A stretch of DNA of 64,000 nt from Phanerodontia chrysosporium (taxonomy: Eukaryota > Basidiomycota > Agaricomycetes > Polyporales > Phanerochaetaceae): NCBI GenBank assembly GCA_001910725.1, contig MJGA01000002.1, positions 2,046,001 through 2,110,000 on the forward strand, read 5' to 3'. Below are positions 11,923 to 23,927 of the stretch, piece by piece; positions within the stretch are counted from its first letter, which is position 1; each line of letters opens with the position of its first letter. A model generated the notes under the pieces. The model was given only the letters and a program-made list of their open reading frames with translations. It searched no databases and was not told the origin of the DNA. The position numbers were made by a program, and so were the translations under genes.

Positions 11923-13106
11923 ATGTTCAAACGCGTGCAAAAACGGGTCCGCAAGCAACAAAAAGAGGAGGAGCTTGGCTTGGACAGTGAGATGAAGGAG
12001 GTGCTGGGCTTACAAGACACCGATTCGGAGGAGAGCGATTCGAGTAGCTCTGAATCCGGTTCAGACAGCGAGGAGGGAAGTGAAGATGAGTCTTCTCCTG
12101 TCAACAGAGAAGATGTAGAGGAGGATGAAGACACTGAGGAGGACGAGGAGGAGGACGACGATACCGGAAGCATCGGTGGGGAGGATGAGAGCGAATTCCC
12201 TCCCATGTCTGTCACCGAGGCCGTCAGCGATCCTCTATACTATCTGTCTACGGACTCGGACGTGCGGGCATGTATTCTCTGCCCAGGAAAGTTATTGAAG
12301 AACACAAGGATGGCGGACGTGCACAAGTCATCGAAGGTAAGTGTGATATCTACGAACTCAAGTTCTCTTAGTTCAAACAGTTGATAGCTCTTAGGCACAT
12401 AATCGACGGTTCACGCGGTTCGTCGATCTTGTATCGAAAGCGGGTCCGGATGGCGATGTTCGCGACCTTATTCGCCAATTGAACGACGAGAGCAGGGCCC
12501 AAGTCGAGCCGAAAGCGAAGGAAGGAGGGCTATCCAAGCGTGCAGAAAAGAGGGTGCGTTTGTAACTTCAATTTATCGCGACCACGCTGACTGGTTCAAT
12601 AGAAAGCTAAGCTTGCTGCTGTTAAAGCTCGACGCGAAAGGCACAAAGAAATCGTGAAGAGGAAGCGGAAACAGGCGAAAGCTAAAGCCTCTGCCGGTGC
12701 ATCCAAACCTTTGGCGACAGCTTCAGACGAGCCGGCACGCAAGAAACGCAAGATGGACAACGGCGGCGCGGAGGAGCCGGTTGTCAAATCGGATAACAAT
12801 CCCATCGCCCAACAGTCTAAGGCGAAGGCGAAGGACTCCAAGCCCACCAGAAATCCAGAGCAGAGCAAGGTACGGGATGCAGGCGACTCTGCGAAGCCCA
12901 CGAAAACGGAAGCTGGCGCGCAGGACAAACAATCGCCAGCTGCTCCTCGCAAGACCAACACGAAGTCCACTCCGAAGGTAGGGAAGACGGCGGAAGCATC
13001 CCCGGCGCGGGTTGCGCCTACACCGGTTCAGTCTAAGGAGCCGTCAAAACCCGCCTCGACGGCGGGGAAGGAGAAGAAGAAACGAGAGAAGAAAATCGTT
13101 GCGTGA
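11923..13106 (+). CDS. nucleolar-type acidic/basic protein with a C2H2-like finger
   Basis: Exons 11923-12336, 12395-12553 and 12603-13106 join in phase to 358 residues. The protein opens with a basic coil (MFKRVQKRVRKQQKEEE), runs through an extremely acidic Ser/Asp/Glu tract (about residues 30-95), then shows CILCPGKLLKN...HKSSKAHNRRF, a CxxC-x12-HxxxxxH arrangement resembling U1-type zinc fingers of ribosome-assembly factors. The remainder is Lys/Arg/Ala-rich with KRAEKRKAKLAAVKARRERHKE and KKRKM tracts typical of nucleolar proteins. Such proteins usually act in rRNA processing; the assignment to any named factor is not possible by eye. Confidence 0.75.
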
Positions 13107-13283
13107 AGCAATCAAACTGCACACTCCCGCGTCAGGATAGTACCTACATGTCCGCGCATCCATTCTACATCCTACTACATAAATATTGAGTGAGTGTGAA
13201 AGTATCGACCAAATAGTCTCGACCAGATGGAAGTGGGCATCCAAGGAAAGCAGCGAAAGCAATAGTTCAATCGTGGATTAACC

Positions 13284-14971
13284 TCATAACCTTTGTAAGA
13301 GTTTGTCCGTCATCTCAATAACCTGTACGCGAAGTGACATCGATCGCAGGTCGCGTGTGAAGCAACAGTGAGACGTACCTGATGAATATCGGGCCTATCT
13401 TGCGGATTCACTTTGAGCATTGCGTCAATTAGGTCTTTGAGACCTTGTGAATACTGCGAGCTTGGGTGCTTGTACTGTGCGTTCATAACGGCCATTGCTA
13501 TTGAGCCACCCTGCTCTGTCGTCTGCGTGTTCTCGAACGGAGAGTGAGAGTACGCCAGAGCGAATAGCGTGCAGCCCAGGGACCAAATGTCCACCTTCTC
13601 GTCGAGGGTGACGCCAGTTTTTACGTCAAACAACTCGGGTGCTCGGTAGGCCATGGTACACTGCTCCGCAGCGATATCTTGCTGCAACAGCGCCTGAGAA
13701 CGGTTCTCAATCTTGATGCGCGCCTTCATTGCGCTACCGAAGTCCATGAGAATAGGCCTGCCGTCGTCTGCAATCATGACGTTCCTATAACAGTGTTAGC
13801 CACGGCAACAAACTGCAGAATGACGGACATACCCAGGCTTTAGGTCTCGATGTGCGTACGGTACCAACTCTGTCTCACCGGGTGCTGCGCCGTTCTCTAC
13901 ACCGCTTTGCTGAATACGTGAGAGCTCTTCGTCGCCGTCAAAAATAGTCTCGTCCACGCCCTGACTTCTACTCATTAGGGGAACGGACGATCCACTTCCT
14001 GGCCCGTGGTATGAGTAGCCGCCTTCGGCATCACCCTCAGGCTGAGGAAGCATCGTGTCATCCTCGTCGTCGGAGTGGCCATTATCCGCCGTGATATTCC
14101 GCTTGGGCTGCTGCGGTCGCCGGTCGGCCGATGATGACAGGTTCTCCCGGGATACGCGAGGGTTGGAGGGGGAAGCGATGGGAGCGCGGTAGTCGTGCAT
14201 TGCTCGTACAGCCTCGCAGGTTCCTTTGAATAAGCGCAGCATCTCCTTTTCGGAAAAGTGCGTTCCGTTTATTGAGTTAGCGTTTATGGCATCTTGAAGA
14301 TTGCCTCTCTGAAGGCGTTTGAGTTGACGATACCACAGTGAAGTCAAGGGGCTGACCTTGTAAAGAGGTAGGAACAGATATACTACTTGTCCGTCCCCGG
14401 CGGGGTCTTGCACAACCGCTGAATCCTGAGCACCACAATCAGTGTGTGTATGGATATACCGAGTGTCAGGTACACACAAGAATCCGAATAATATTCGGGT
14501 GTCTAAGTGCTGAAGGTTCAGTCCTGTTGCTCCGGTCTGGGAAAGCGGTGTCACTTACTTGAATCGCCTGTAAGCTTCAACTTCACGCATAGCTTGCCGA
14601 ACATCCTCATTCCCACCGGGACACCGGATCTTCTTGAGGCGAATTGTCTCTATAGCGTGTGTGTCAAGGGGGAGGGTACGAATGTAATGGCGTAGTATGC
14701 TCACTCCGCTGTGCTCATCCTGAGCCAAGTATACGAAGGAAAAACCACCTTCTCCCAACACCTTTACTATCTTGACTATTTCCGGTCGTCAGCGTGAGTC
14801 TGACAGTGCAAAGCATGCCGCTTCAAAGTGTGATTGCGACTAACACGTTCGCCCGTTAATCTTGATTTTGGCGGACTGTTGGCAGATGCAGGAGGAGAGG
14901 GCCCAAAAAGCGTCTTTGGCCTGAAACTTCAGGCTTTCGAGGGTGTGCGCAAGCTGTGGTGGTAGGGCCAT
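13284..14971 (-). CDS. ENV7: Env7/STK16-type (NAK family) serine/threonine kinase
   Basis: Eight exons: 14845-14971, 14705-14775, 14559-14647, 14478-14502, 14357-14425, 13833-14308, 13379-13784 and 13284-13322, all in phase, giving 433 residues. The glycine loop is VLGEGGFSFVYLA, the beta3 Lys lies in IRLKKIRCPGG, then HPNIIRILD, YAHRDLKPGNV (catalytic loop), LMDFGSA (a DFG motif) and YRAPELF. This is the NAK/STK16 pattern; yeast Env7 is palmitoylated at the vacuole and restrains membrane fusion, and CxC residues near the N-terminus (SSCICQQ) could be acylated. A roughly 110-residue acidic, Ser-rich insert sits between helix E and the catalytic loop. A 25-base micro-exon carries the HPNIIR motif. 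Convergent with the gene at 11923. Confidence 0.88.
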
Positions 14972-15563
14972 GGTTGTTGTTGAGGGGAAGATACGTCAGG
15001 AACTGTGAACGCGACTCGGGATCTTCCCCACTGCACAGGCCGCCGGTCCCGGGCGTCTGCATCCGCGCCGACACGGAGTTTGCCACTACCCCTGCTTTTG
15101 GCAAGTCTTGTCGTTCACGCTTTACATCGACCCATTTTCGACGTGGTATACGACGAGAGTGACGAGAACACGGGCGCATGCGAGACGCCTCCGGGGTAGA
15201 TTGACTCAGTCGACGCGGAACTGCACATCTGATGCTACGGGACTGTGCTGAACACATTCGGCCTGTTACTGATGTGAACTGCTCGTACGACATCTGACAC
15301 CGATGCTGGTAGAATAGGTACAGCAAAATAGTCGCTTTATGGCGAAGCTAGACCGTGCGGTGGTGTCGAGAACGGAGGAGACGCGACGGCGAGAGCGTCT
15401 GCGCGGAAAGAGAGTGCTTACGTAATAAGGATATCCATCGTTCGATGCGCGAGTCTGGGAAATCACGTCTGGATCATAAAATAAATAGTCTCCACGCGAT
15501 AGGTCGTGTTCCCAGCTTGCTCTCGCCCCCTCACTCTGAGCAGCCGTCGTCCTGCACCAAGCC
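14972..15563. promoter_or_regulatory. divergent intergenic region ENV7/ERG11
   Basis: The 592 bases between two divergent starts hold both promoters. An AT-rich TATA-like stretch (ATAAAATAAATAG) lies near 15477-15490, about 75-85 bases before the ERG11 start. No gene is supported inside. Confidence 0.4.
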
Positions 15564-17519
15564 ATGTCTCTCAGCCAGTACGGGCCCATCGCGGGCCTCG
15601 TCGGCCAGGCCTACGACGCCCTGGCATCCATGTCCACCTCACGTCTCGTCCTCTTCCTCCTCATCAACATTCCTATCCTTTCTGTTGTGTGCAACGTCAT
15701 CTACCAGCTGGTGCGTATGCGAACTTGAACATCCGTTTACGCGTGCTCAACGTCTCTCAGTTGCCCAAGGACAAGTCTCTGCCTCCCGTGGTCTGGCATT
15801 GGTTCCCGTGGTTCGGCTCTGCAGCGGCATACGGAGAGGATCCTATCAAGTTCTTCTTTGACTGCAAGGAGAAGGTGTGTCATCTTCTGTAACCTTTCGT
15901 GCTCGTACTAACAATGTACAGTACGGCAATGTGTTCACGTTCATCCTGATGGGACGCAAGGTTACGGTCGCGCTCACGCCAGCTGGCAACAACTTCATCA
16001 TGGGCGGGAAGCACACGACCTTCTCTGCTGAGGAGGTGTACGGGGTGCGTTTCGTTCAACGCACGCCCATTCTGCGTGACTGACGCGTTTAACAGGGTTT
16101 GACGACCCCCGTCTTCGGCAAGGACGTCGTATACGACTGCCCGAACGAGCTGCTCATGGAGCAGAAGAAGTTCGTTAAGTTCGGTCTCTCAACAGAGAAC
16201 TTCCGCCAATACGTCGGCATGATTGAGGAGGAGGTTCTCCAATTTATGCGGAACGATGCTAGCTTCAAGATTTACCAGATGAACGACATTAACGAATGGG
16301 GCGCCTTCGATGTTCTGAAGGTCATGTCCGAAATCACAATCCTCACCGCTTCCCGGACACTGCAAGGCAAGGAAGTTCGCGCAAACATCACCAAGGACTA
16401 CGCTCAGGTCTACAACGACTTGGACGGTGGTTTCACTCCCTTGCACTTCATGTTCCCCAATCTTCCTCTCGAGTCGTACCGTAAGCGCGACGCCGCGCAC
16501 AAGAAGATCAGTGACTTCTACATTAGCATCATCCGCAAGCGTAGGGAGAACCCTGGCCAGGTTCGTATCCTCCAGAATGTCAGCAGCAGTTTTCTGACTA
16601 GTTGTTTAGGAGGAAGAGCACGACATGATTGCGGCTCTCATGAACCAGAAGTACCGTGTCGGTCGCCCACTTAAGGATCACGAAATCGCCCACATCATGA
16701 TCGCTCTTCTCATGGCTGGTCAGCACACAAGTTCCGCCACCGGCTCCTGGGCACTGCTGCACATTGCCGACCGTCCGGATGTCGCGTGAGTATTCTCATT
16801 GAATACGTGTACAGTTCCCTAACGCGAACATTCTAGTGAGGCTTTGTATGAGGAGCAGGTCAAGCACTTCCGTCAATCTGACGGCTCCTGGCGCACTCCC
16901 GAATACGAGGAATTGAAGGAGCTTCCTGTCCTCGACTCAGTCATCCGTGAGACTCTCCGTATCCACCCGCCCATTCACAGCATCATGCGTGCCGTACGTG
17001 AGGATGTCGTCGTCCCGCCTACACTCGCTGCTCCGTCGGAGGACGGTCGCTACGTCATTCCCAAAGGCCACGTCGTACTGTCGTCCGCAGCCATCAGTCA
17101 GGTTGATCCGATGCTTTGGAAGAATGCCAACGACTGGGATCCCTCGCGCTGGTCAGATCCCGAGGGTGTCGCTGCGCAGGCGTACAAGCAGTACGACGAC
17201 GCCGAGGGCGCTAAGGTTGACTTTGGCTTTGGTCTCGTCAGCAAGGGTACCGACAGCCCGTATCAGCCTTTCGGCGCCGGTCGCCACAGGTGCATCGGCG
17301 AGCAGTTCGCATATCTCCAGCTCGGCACGATCATCTCGACCTTTGTTCGCCATGTCGAGATGCGTCTGCCTGAAACTGGTGTGCCTCCGCCGAACTACCA
17401 CGTACGTTCCCATACCCGTATATTGAGGCTGGTTTGTGCTGACGTGGCATCTGCAGACGATGATCACACTCCCGAAGGCGCCTCGCAACATTCTCTACAG
17501 GCGGCGTAACTTCGACTAG
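15564..17519 (+). CDS. ERG11: sterol 14-alpha-demethylase (CYP51)
   Basis: Seven exons: 15564-15710, 15761-15874, 15922-16044, 16096-16560, 16610-16785, 16837-17401 and 17457-17519, giving 550 residues. A hydrophobic ER anchor (residues about 28-48) is followed by CYP51 landmarks: YGNVFTFILMGRKVTVALTP, the B' region TTPVFGKDVVYDCPN, I-helix AGQHTSSATGSW, ETLRIHPP (ExxR) and the haem-binding FGAGRHRCIGEQFA with its Cys ligand. The enzyme removes the 14-alpha methyl group of lanosterol or eburicol in ergosterol synthesis and is the azole target. Length and intron sizes (47-55 bases) are normal for the family. Confidence 0.97.
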
Positions 17520-17783
17520 AGGCTTGTAAATCATACTCATCGTACATTAGTGTTGTATACCCATCTAGAGTATGGACTAATACTGCCGCATCTAATGGAT
17601 CCTTGCTTACTGGCATATCCAGTCTTGCTACCCCACAGCAGCGCCGAGAATTGCCCCATGTTAGCACAACAGAGGAGGCCCTAGAGAATAAATTAGATGT
17701 ATGTGTAATGAGGTATTCCGAGCAGAGTATCTGTCTTGTTATGAGATGCGGTATGTGATATCTTCTCACTAAACTCACTGAGA

Positions 17784-19433
17784 TTATGGAGATGGAGAGA
17801 AGGTCAACTCTCGTCCAGAAAGGAAAGGTGGCCAAGGCGGTGCGACCTCGGTCGAAGATAGCTGAGGACGAGCATACCACGGCTTGCGGGGAGGTGTCCG
17901 TGTGCCAACGGGAGTGCGCCGTATGAGGGGTGGATCGTCAGGCGAGGAAATCCTATCCACCGGAGCAAAAGGTATATGCGATCCGTCGTATGAGGTATCT
18001 ATGAGAGGACCGTTGTAAACCGCAGGCGGAGACGGAGAGCTATCCGAAAATGTGGAGCGTAGGAATTCCTGATAATCGTTGCGCGGATTATAAGCTGAGG
18101 GGCTACTGAGCGGCGCCCTAGGAGAAAGAGATATTGCCGGAAGTAAAGGTATCGGTGTTGGATCATACGTGCTGCTACCTTGTCCATTGAGAATTGCGAG
18201 TAGAGAAGAAGTATCGTCTGTTGAGCACAGCGAAAGTTGTTCGTGGGACTGCGCACTGAGATGCAGAGGTCTGAAAGCGCCTCCTTCAGGGGAAGGCATG
18301 AAGGCATGCATATAAGGTTGTTCAGACGCGAAGTCGTTCGTGCAGATCTGGTCTTGTTGATTTGGCAGGTGTGGAGAAGCCTTGTTGCCTACCCGCAGCT
18401 GGGGTGAAGTGTAGAACCCGGGGCCCGAAGATGACATAACGAACTCCTGGGCGAGAGGGTTTAGTTCTCGACGTGAGGGTACTTGACGCGGTATCGGCGG
18501 TGTAGCGCGTGATGCGGGTAGAGGTGAGGGAGATCGAAGACGACTGCTTTCGGCCCAAGCGTCTCCAAAAGCGGCATCAGTGATCTGCATGCCTGCAGGG
18601 ACTTCATTCGGGGTATGGGGCCGAGATTTACGCTGGGTGATGCCGACGTTACTACGTCGTGCATGGTAGCAGGAATCTCCACCACCAAGGAGACGTGCTT
18701 TACTAGAAGGCGTGTGCGCATCCCTGGAAGGCATATAGCGGTCGTATCTGGAGGCAAGAGCGAAGGCATCGGGAGAGAAAGTTTCGTTTCCTGGATCGGC
18801 CAGTTAGTATTCTCACAGTGAGCAGCACCGGTCAGGTAGAGACTCACTGGTCGTTCACGATTCAAATACATTCCTGAATGATGCCATGTCAGCACTGGTT
18901 CTGGTTCACGTTGGTCGTATTTTGGCAGGGCAACGTCGCAGCCTTCCTCATGGTCGCCATGTGGGAGACCGTCTTGGGTCATTGTGTCGAGCGAATCTAA
19001 GATGCCATTGTCGTCTTGTTGGTTAACTGCTATACGCGATGAATGTCTCGTTCACCAAATCTTGCCTATCTGACTTGCCTGTAACCTGTGATGAGATGCA
19101 CAAGCCCTCGTCATACCCTATCCCAGGCTTGAATTCCACGCCAGCGCCACACGAATTAACCTCGTCGTTAGATTCCGCGGCAAGTGTCGTCTCCTCATCA
19201 GTACTTTGCGATTCTTCGCATTGAGATGGACAGCATGAGAAGTTGAGCTTGCGCAGAGTATAAGGCACGACCGCCAGATACGTGGGGTCTTCGCCGGCGT
19301 CATCGCCGACACGCCGCTCAAGCACAAACAATGGTGTTACAAGAGGCTTTGCAAGAAGCTGAGTGAACAGCAAGTAAGCATGAGCGGTAACTGAGACGTC
19401 TAAGTACACGAACCGGGCGTAATCCTACGAGAA
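17784..19433 (-). CDS. Ser/Pro-rich protein of unknown family, exon structure unresolved
   Basis: Three long minus-strand frames belong together: 19023-19433 (after a CTCGTAG acceptor, encoding a DYARFVYLDVS start and TPLFVLERR), about 18850-18985 (MTQDGLPHGDHEEGC, EPEPVLTWHHSGMY) and 17784-18735, a Ser/Pro-rich tail ending WPPFLSGRELTFSPSP. A 62-base intron with a GTGAGT donor fits between the last two, but the phases do not agree, so either an exon edge or a missing base is involved. I do not recognise the family. The disordered C-terminus suggests a regulatory or scaffold protein. Confidence 0.45.
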
Positions 19434-19974
19434 CTGTAGCAAACTTTGCTTTGGTATCATACAACGGCAGGATCCCACCGGCCGCGCAATGCTGTATAAC
19501 CGGAAGGTCAGCAAGCCATGTCCCTCACTAGTAGCTCTGTAGAGCGTTTCCAGCTACTCCTAGTTCACGTCCTCGGGCTCAAGTCGTACCTGCATTGAAA
19601 TCCCCCTCACAGACTTCGCGACGACAGACAATGGAAACGTGATTTGGACGCGACGACGCTATCGATGGCGGTGACTGCGCGGAGTGATGAGACACACGAC
19701 ATAGGCGAGCAGCTTGTGGTGGTGAATTAAGCTTGTTGCAGCACCCGTCCTGTTGCAGGGACAGGGCACGGGAGATGGGCGTCGTGGTGAGAGGCGAGGG
19801 AGCGAGACATCGACCGCAACCCAGCGAAGTACACGTTCCATTTCGGGACGCGTGCTGTTGCTGAGCGCTGATCGGCTGATCCGCCATTGGGCGTCTCATC
19901 CCCGAAGCGCCGGCGTCAACGTCGTCACTCGCGCGGCCGCGCATGAGCTGCGTCCGTCCACATCTCTGACCACC
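19434..19974. other. intergenic, divergent promoters
   Basis: The region lies between the unresolved minus-strand gene and VMA9. Short frames on both strands look like shadows. It probably contains the missing 5' exon(s) of the minus-strand gene and the VMA9 promoter. Confidence 0.35.
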
Positions 19975-20306
19975 ATGGCCTCCGCCACGCCAACCGTCCT
20001 CGTCTTGGGCCTTGTAATCGTCTTAATGGCTTGCTCTTGGTTCTTTACGCCCAAGGGAGGAAACCAGACGTAAGTCACTGTTGACAAAGTTTCCGAGACT
20101 ATCTGAACGCTGCGGCTCTCCCCAGACTCATCCGGACGAGCTTGATGCTCGCTCTTGCGTGCTGCTACCTTATGTGGATGGTCACCTACCTCGCTCAGGT
20201 GCACCCACTTGAACGTGCGTATTCCATTGCTTCTCGTCTCACTGTGGTCCTGATCTGGACGTCAGGACCGCGGAGAGCGCCGTCCGCAGGAAGCGAAGGA
20301 CTCTGA
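19975..20306 (+). CDS. VMA9: V-type proton ATPase subunit e
   Basis: Exons 19975-20069, 20126-20214 and 20266-20306 encode 74 residues. Two membrane segments flank the hallmark sequence: TVLVLGLVIVLMACSWFFTPKG, then NQTLIRTSLMLALACCYLMWMVTYLAQVHPLE. Subunit e is a small proteolipid-associated part of the V0 sector needed for V-ATPase assembly in fungi. The NQT sequon after the first helix is the site glycosylated in some homologues. The C-terminus (RPRRAPSAGSEGL) is close to the family's usual length. The gene is too small and too broken by introns to appear as one frame. Confidence 0.92.
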
Positions 20307-20446
20307 AGTTGTACTCTTCGCCCTAGTCCCTCTCGGTACGACGCTTCTTGCCTTGATATCTTTGAACGTTCTAATCCGCACGGTACAGGACGCTGTATTG
20401 CATAGATACCATTTTGTTCTCGTTCATCTGCATGCCCCGGAATATA

Positions 20447-21955
20447 TCAACAAACGTCTTCGCCCCACCCAGTGCCGCTGGAACAACCATCTGCCCAGCC
20501 CGCCACACCCCAATTATCCTCGCCGAATGTCTGCGACGCGTCCACCCAGTCCATCTGCTCCTCTTTGGCGTCCATGGTCGTCGCCTGCCACGCTCTACAG
20601 TCGTCGGGCGGAGTCTGCACCTCATCGCGCTCTGAATCAGACGTCGTCCCACTTTTGATTGTTACGTATGGTTCCGTATCTTCTTCCGGCGCATTGAGGA
20701 CGATGTCGTGGAATACGACACTCCACTCGAGCACCTTCGTCCCATTACAACTGACTGACAGGCTAGGATCTTCTTCCAGGGCCTGAATGAGTCGCCCCAT
20801 GTCACCTCCGCAGACTTGATCTACACCGTCAAACCAGAGCTGGTGGATTGTAACGCCTGCTTCTTGCCACTGCTGCATCTTCTGCTTAACGAGCCGCTAA
20901 TGTCCGTGAAAATAGGCTCGCCCATCATCTCGAATGCATTGTGACGAAGACTGGTGACCAAGGTGTGTGCAGGGCGTGCGCTTGCCTTGTGCAATGCGCC
21001 TTGGCTCTTTTCTGCTCTGGACCTCACCGAATGCTCGTCGTCTCGTCTCCGGAATGCCGCAACCTGACTTGCTGACCCGAGGTCAGCGTCACGCCCCCAT
21101 TTGTCCGTTTCTTGCGCTCTTCCGACACCAGAGATCTCGACATCGTATCCCCAAGTAGACGCAGCGGCCTCGCACCACTCCCGGAACTCCTGCCTTGTCC
21201 ACTCAAACTTGTGGTCGTTGTGGCGAAATATACGGCTCGTCCGGCCAGTAGGATCCGGAAAGCCTCTCCGAGCAGTGAGCGGGGCGTCCGGTGCGGTAAA
21301 TCGCGCATTGAAGTCGTAAGATGGCGTTGTGATGAGCAGGAGGCGGGGGTGGTACACGCCAAGGAGCATAGGAGCGAATTCAGGCAATATGTCCTCAGGG
21401 AGGTGCTCGATCCTGGGATGTCAGATGAGCGTGACCATCTGCGTACGTCCCAGAAGCAGACGAATAGTCCAACATACACTTCTGTAGAGATCATGCACTC
21501 CGCACCGACGAACGCGGCATTGAAGCATTCAAGGCCTCCGTGCCAGAGGCTGACGTGCAACGGTTCCCAGCGTGTCATCCATGATGTCTCCGCGCGCTCA
21601 GCCGCCGCAGAGGCAGCATAGTCGAGCTCGCTCGCTGATACGTCGAGGCCGTGGATCGACCGGATGTGGAGGAGATCTTCTACAGGCAGAGGCGAGCCAT
21701 CCTTGCAATCCAGGCGCAAGGGACCGAGCCATGGTGCCGGATTGCAAAGGCAGGCGATCGTCTCGCCTTCTCCACATCCGATGTCGACAACCTATGGGTC
21801 ACCGAGTCAGAGCGCTATTGCTAGACGGATGGCCACATGCCAACCTCTGTAACACCTTCGCGGCGCATCTGTTCGAAGACCCAGCCTCGCCGCTGTACGT
21901 AGAGCGGAGGATGGAAGGTGACTGGGAGCTCCTCAGTCACGTCCTCGTCGACCAT
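20447..21955 (-). CDS. HEN1: HEN1-type small-RNA 2'-O-methyltransferase
   Basis: Exons 21845-21955, 21478-21791 and 20447-21412. The S-adenosylmethionine-binding motif is VVDIGCGEGE, followed by GLDVSASEL. The HEN1 signature follows: TEVIEHLPED (the ExxEH-like metal ligands), LLITTPSYDFNARF and FRHNDHKFEWTRQEF with its conserved His. HEN1 methylates the 3'-terminal 2'-OH of small RNAs to protect them from tailing and decay. Only the catalytic domain is present, as in bacterial, fungal and animal forms; plant dsRNA-binding domains are absent. The frame steps once near 20890-20895; adding one base restores 463 residues ending in an acidic Trp-rich tail. Convergent with VMA9. Confidence 0.85.
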
Positions 21956-22212
21956 TCTGCTCTCGCGTGATGAAGATGAAATGGTTCAGGTGATGGCGAG
22001 AGCGAAGAAGGCGACTGCCAAAGACGGACAAGAAACTTCGTATTTCCCACAACAACCGAGTTAAATAGACCAGGGAAAGAATGACGAACGGTTACACGAC
22101 GAGACAACTAGTACGTACATTTTACAGGTCTATACAAGTAGCGAAAGGAAAGTTAGTTACTAGATCCATTGGTATCCATATAGAGATGTAGATAGGCAGC
22201 AGAAAGCTATTC

Positions 22213-23571
22213 TTATATGAGTCCGGCTGCTCTCAAGTCCCGCGCCAGCCTCGCTTCCGCTTCACTCATAGTATGTGGCTCACCCTGGTCCTCGTGGTGT
22301 GCATCGTCTGGTCCAAAGCTGAACCAACTGGCTATGGCGTGCGCATTCGCGTTCGCAGTGTTATCAGGCTGTGTCGTGGGTGGTGGGCAGAGGACCGAAT
22401 TGAGCGTTCCCAGCGTTTTACGCGGAAGTAACCAGCGAAGGAGGACAACAACAGGAACCACCCTTTGGCGCAGAATTAGCGAATTACCCTTCGACCGACC
22501 GGTGCGACGTACCCAGGGTCATCAGCAGGAACGCTACCCAGTCCCGGGAGGTCAGGTCCGCGTCCAATGGCACCTCCACGACAGTGCCATTCTGGTACGT
22601 TGTGGATGTGAACGAAGCATGGTCCGCTTCTACAGCCATAGTGACGTTCGCCCAGGCGGGCGCAGGCGCAATCTCGCCTGCGAGCTCCTCCGCAGTGCGC
22701 CGCCGTGATTGAAAACCAAACTGAATGAGCGTGAGGCCTAGGCCGACCCGCGAGCCGTATTTTGCGGCATGTGTTGTATGAAGTAGGTACGTGAAGAGGA
22801 ATCCGATGAACTGGAAGAAGTAGGAGATGAATATGTTGGCGAAGAAGAGGTACCAGGAGCCGGTCGGCAGATCGTCCACTATCATGTCGGCGTTAGGATC
22901 CAAGCTCGATGTGACAGTGGTCTCCCAATACGGCGGGACAGCGTCTGCCTGCGCTTCGTTGTAGGACTACAAGGATCTCTGGTCAGGGGAGGTCATGCAA
23001 GTTATGGTGGAGGATGACTGACCGGTGGTGCCTGGTTCTTGGCCTCTTCTGGGACCATGTATATGCTGCCGTCCTCGTTACGCACTTGGACCGCCCTGCC
23101 AGGCTTTGCCGTAACATTTGCGAAGACTCCGTCGTTCTCTACGCCCCCGCCCACAGCCCTCTGTGACACTGCGTCTGTCGGTACCCGCTGATAGTGCTGA
23201 GGTAGCAGAGCACCCGCTATCCGCCTGAAGAATGACGGCCGGGAGGGATTCGGTCGCACGGGGGAACCTGGAAGCACACCATTGGAGTTGCCAATAGCGT
23301 TCTGGAACACAGCAGACTGGTCGGGAGGCGACCCTGGTGGGGGCAAATCGTAATCGTAGTCGCGCTCGAAGTCGTACGTTGGAGGCGTCGCTACGGACAA
23401 CTGTGGCCGCCCCTGGTCGACTGCACAGGCTGGTGAGGCTTGCACTAGAGGTGTGGACTCCGAGTGATGGTCGTCTTCATCGTCATCTAGCTGGAACGCT
23501 TCGTGCATCTCACGCTCAGCGTCCGGTACTGAGCGCGGGTTAGGTAAAGGGGCGTATTGAGCAGATGGCAT
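22213..23571 (-). CDS. BSD2: Bsd2/Ndfip-type adaptor for Rsp5/NEDD4 ubiquitin ligase
   Basis: Exons 23023-23571, 22513-22966 and 22213-22462. The first exon encodes a cytosolic, acidic, Pro-rich N-terminus whose end, joined to the second exon, creates a PPSY motif for WW domains. Then come GSWYLFFANIFISYFFQFIGFLFTYLL, a second helix near KYGSRVGLGLTLIQFG and a third (LGWFLLLSSFAGYFRVKRWERS), the three-helix Ndfip/Bsd2 layout. In yeast Bsd2 recruits Rsp5 to metal transporters such as Smf1 for vacuolar sorting. One base must be added in the CCC run near 22390-22400 to reach the acidic C-terminus (MSEAEARLARDL); the total is then 417 residues. Confidence 0.88.
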
Positions 23572-23927
23572 GGCGGAGAGAGAGGGCGTCGAGAGTATGC
23601 GCAGAGTGGATATAAGTTAGCGCAGAAAGACAAGAAGTCCGGGGAACATAGGTAGCGTCCAAGATGGTGTGTAAGTGGAAAAGGCAGCGGTGCGCTAAAT
23701 CGAGCCCAGCCTCTCCGAGAGCGCCGACGCCAAGATGCATTCACAACATCCAGTCGGCCGCGCCCACTCGATAATATTGTTGCCAACGTAGCGACGAGAG
23801 ATGATATAAGAGTGAGTCAGCAACCGTGGCGAGAGAAAACTCGAGGAACACAAGGGTCCGGTACACACAACTATAATACAAGAAAGCATGAGGTGCAGCG
23901 CGGTTCAGTGCGTAATTGTTCCAGCCA
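23572..23927. other. intergenic, BSD2 promoter
   Basis: The stretch between the BSD2 start and the end of the C3HC gene holds no supported gene. It contains the BSD2 promoter on the minus strand. Confidence 0.35.
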
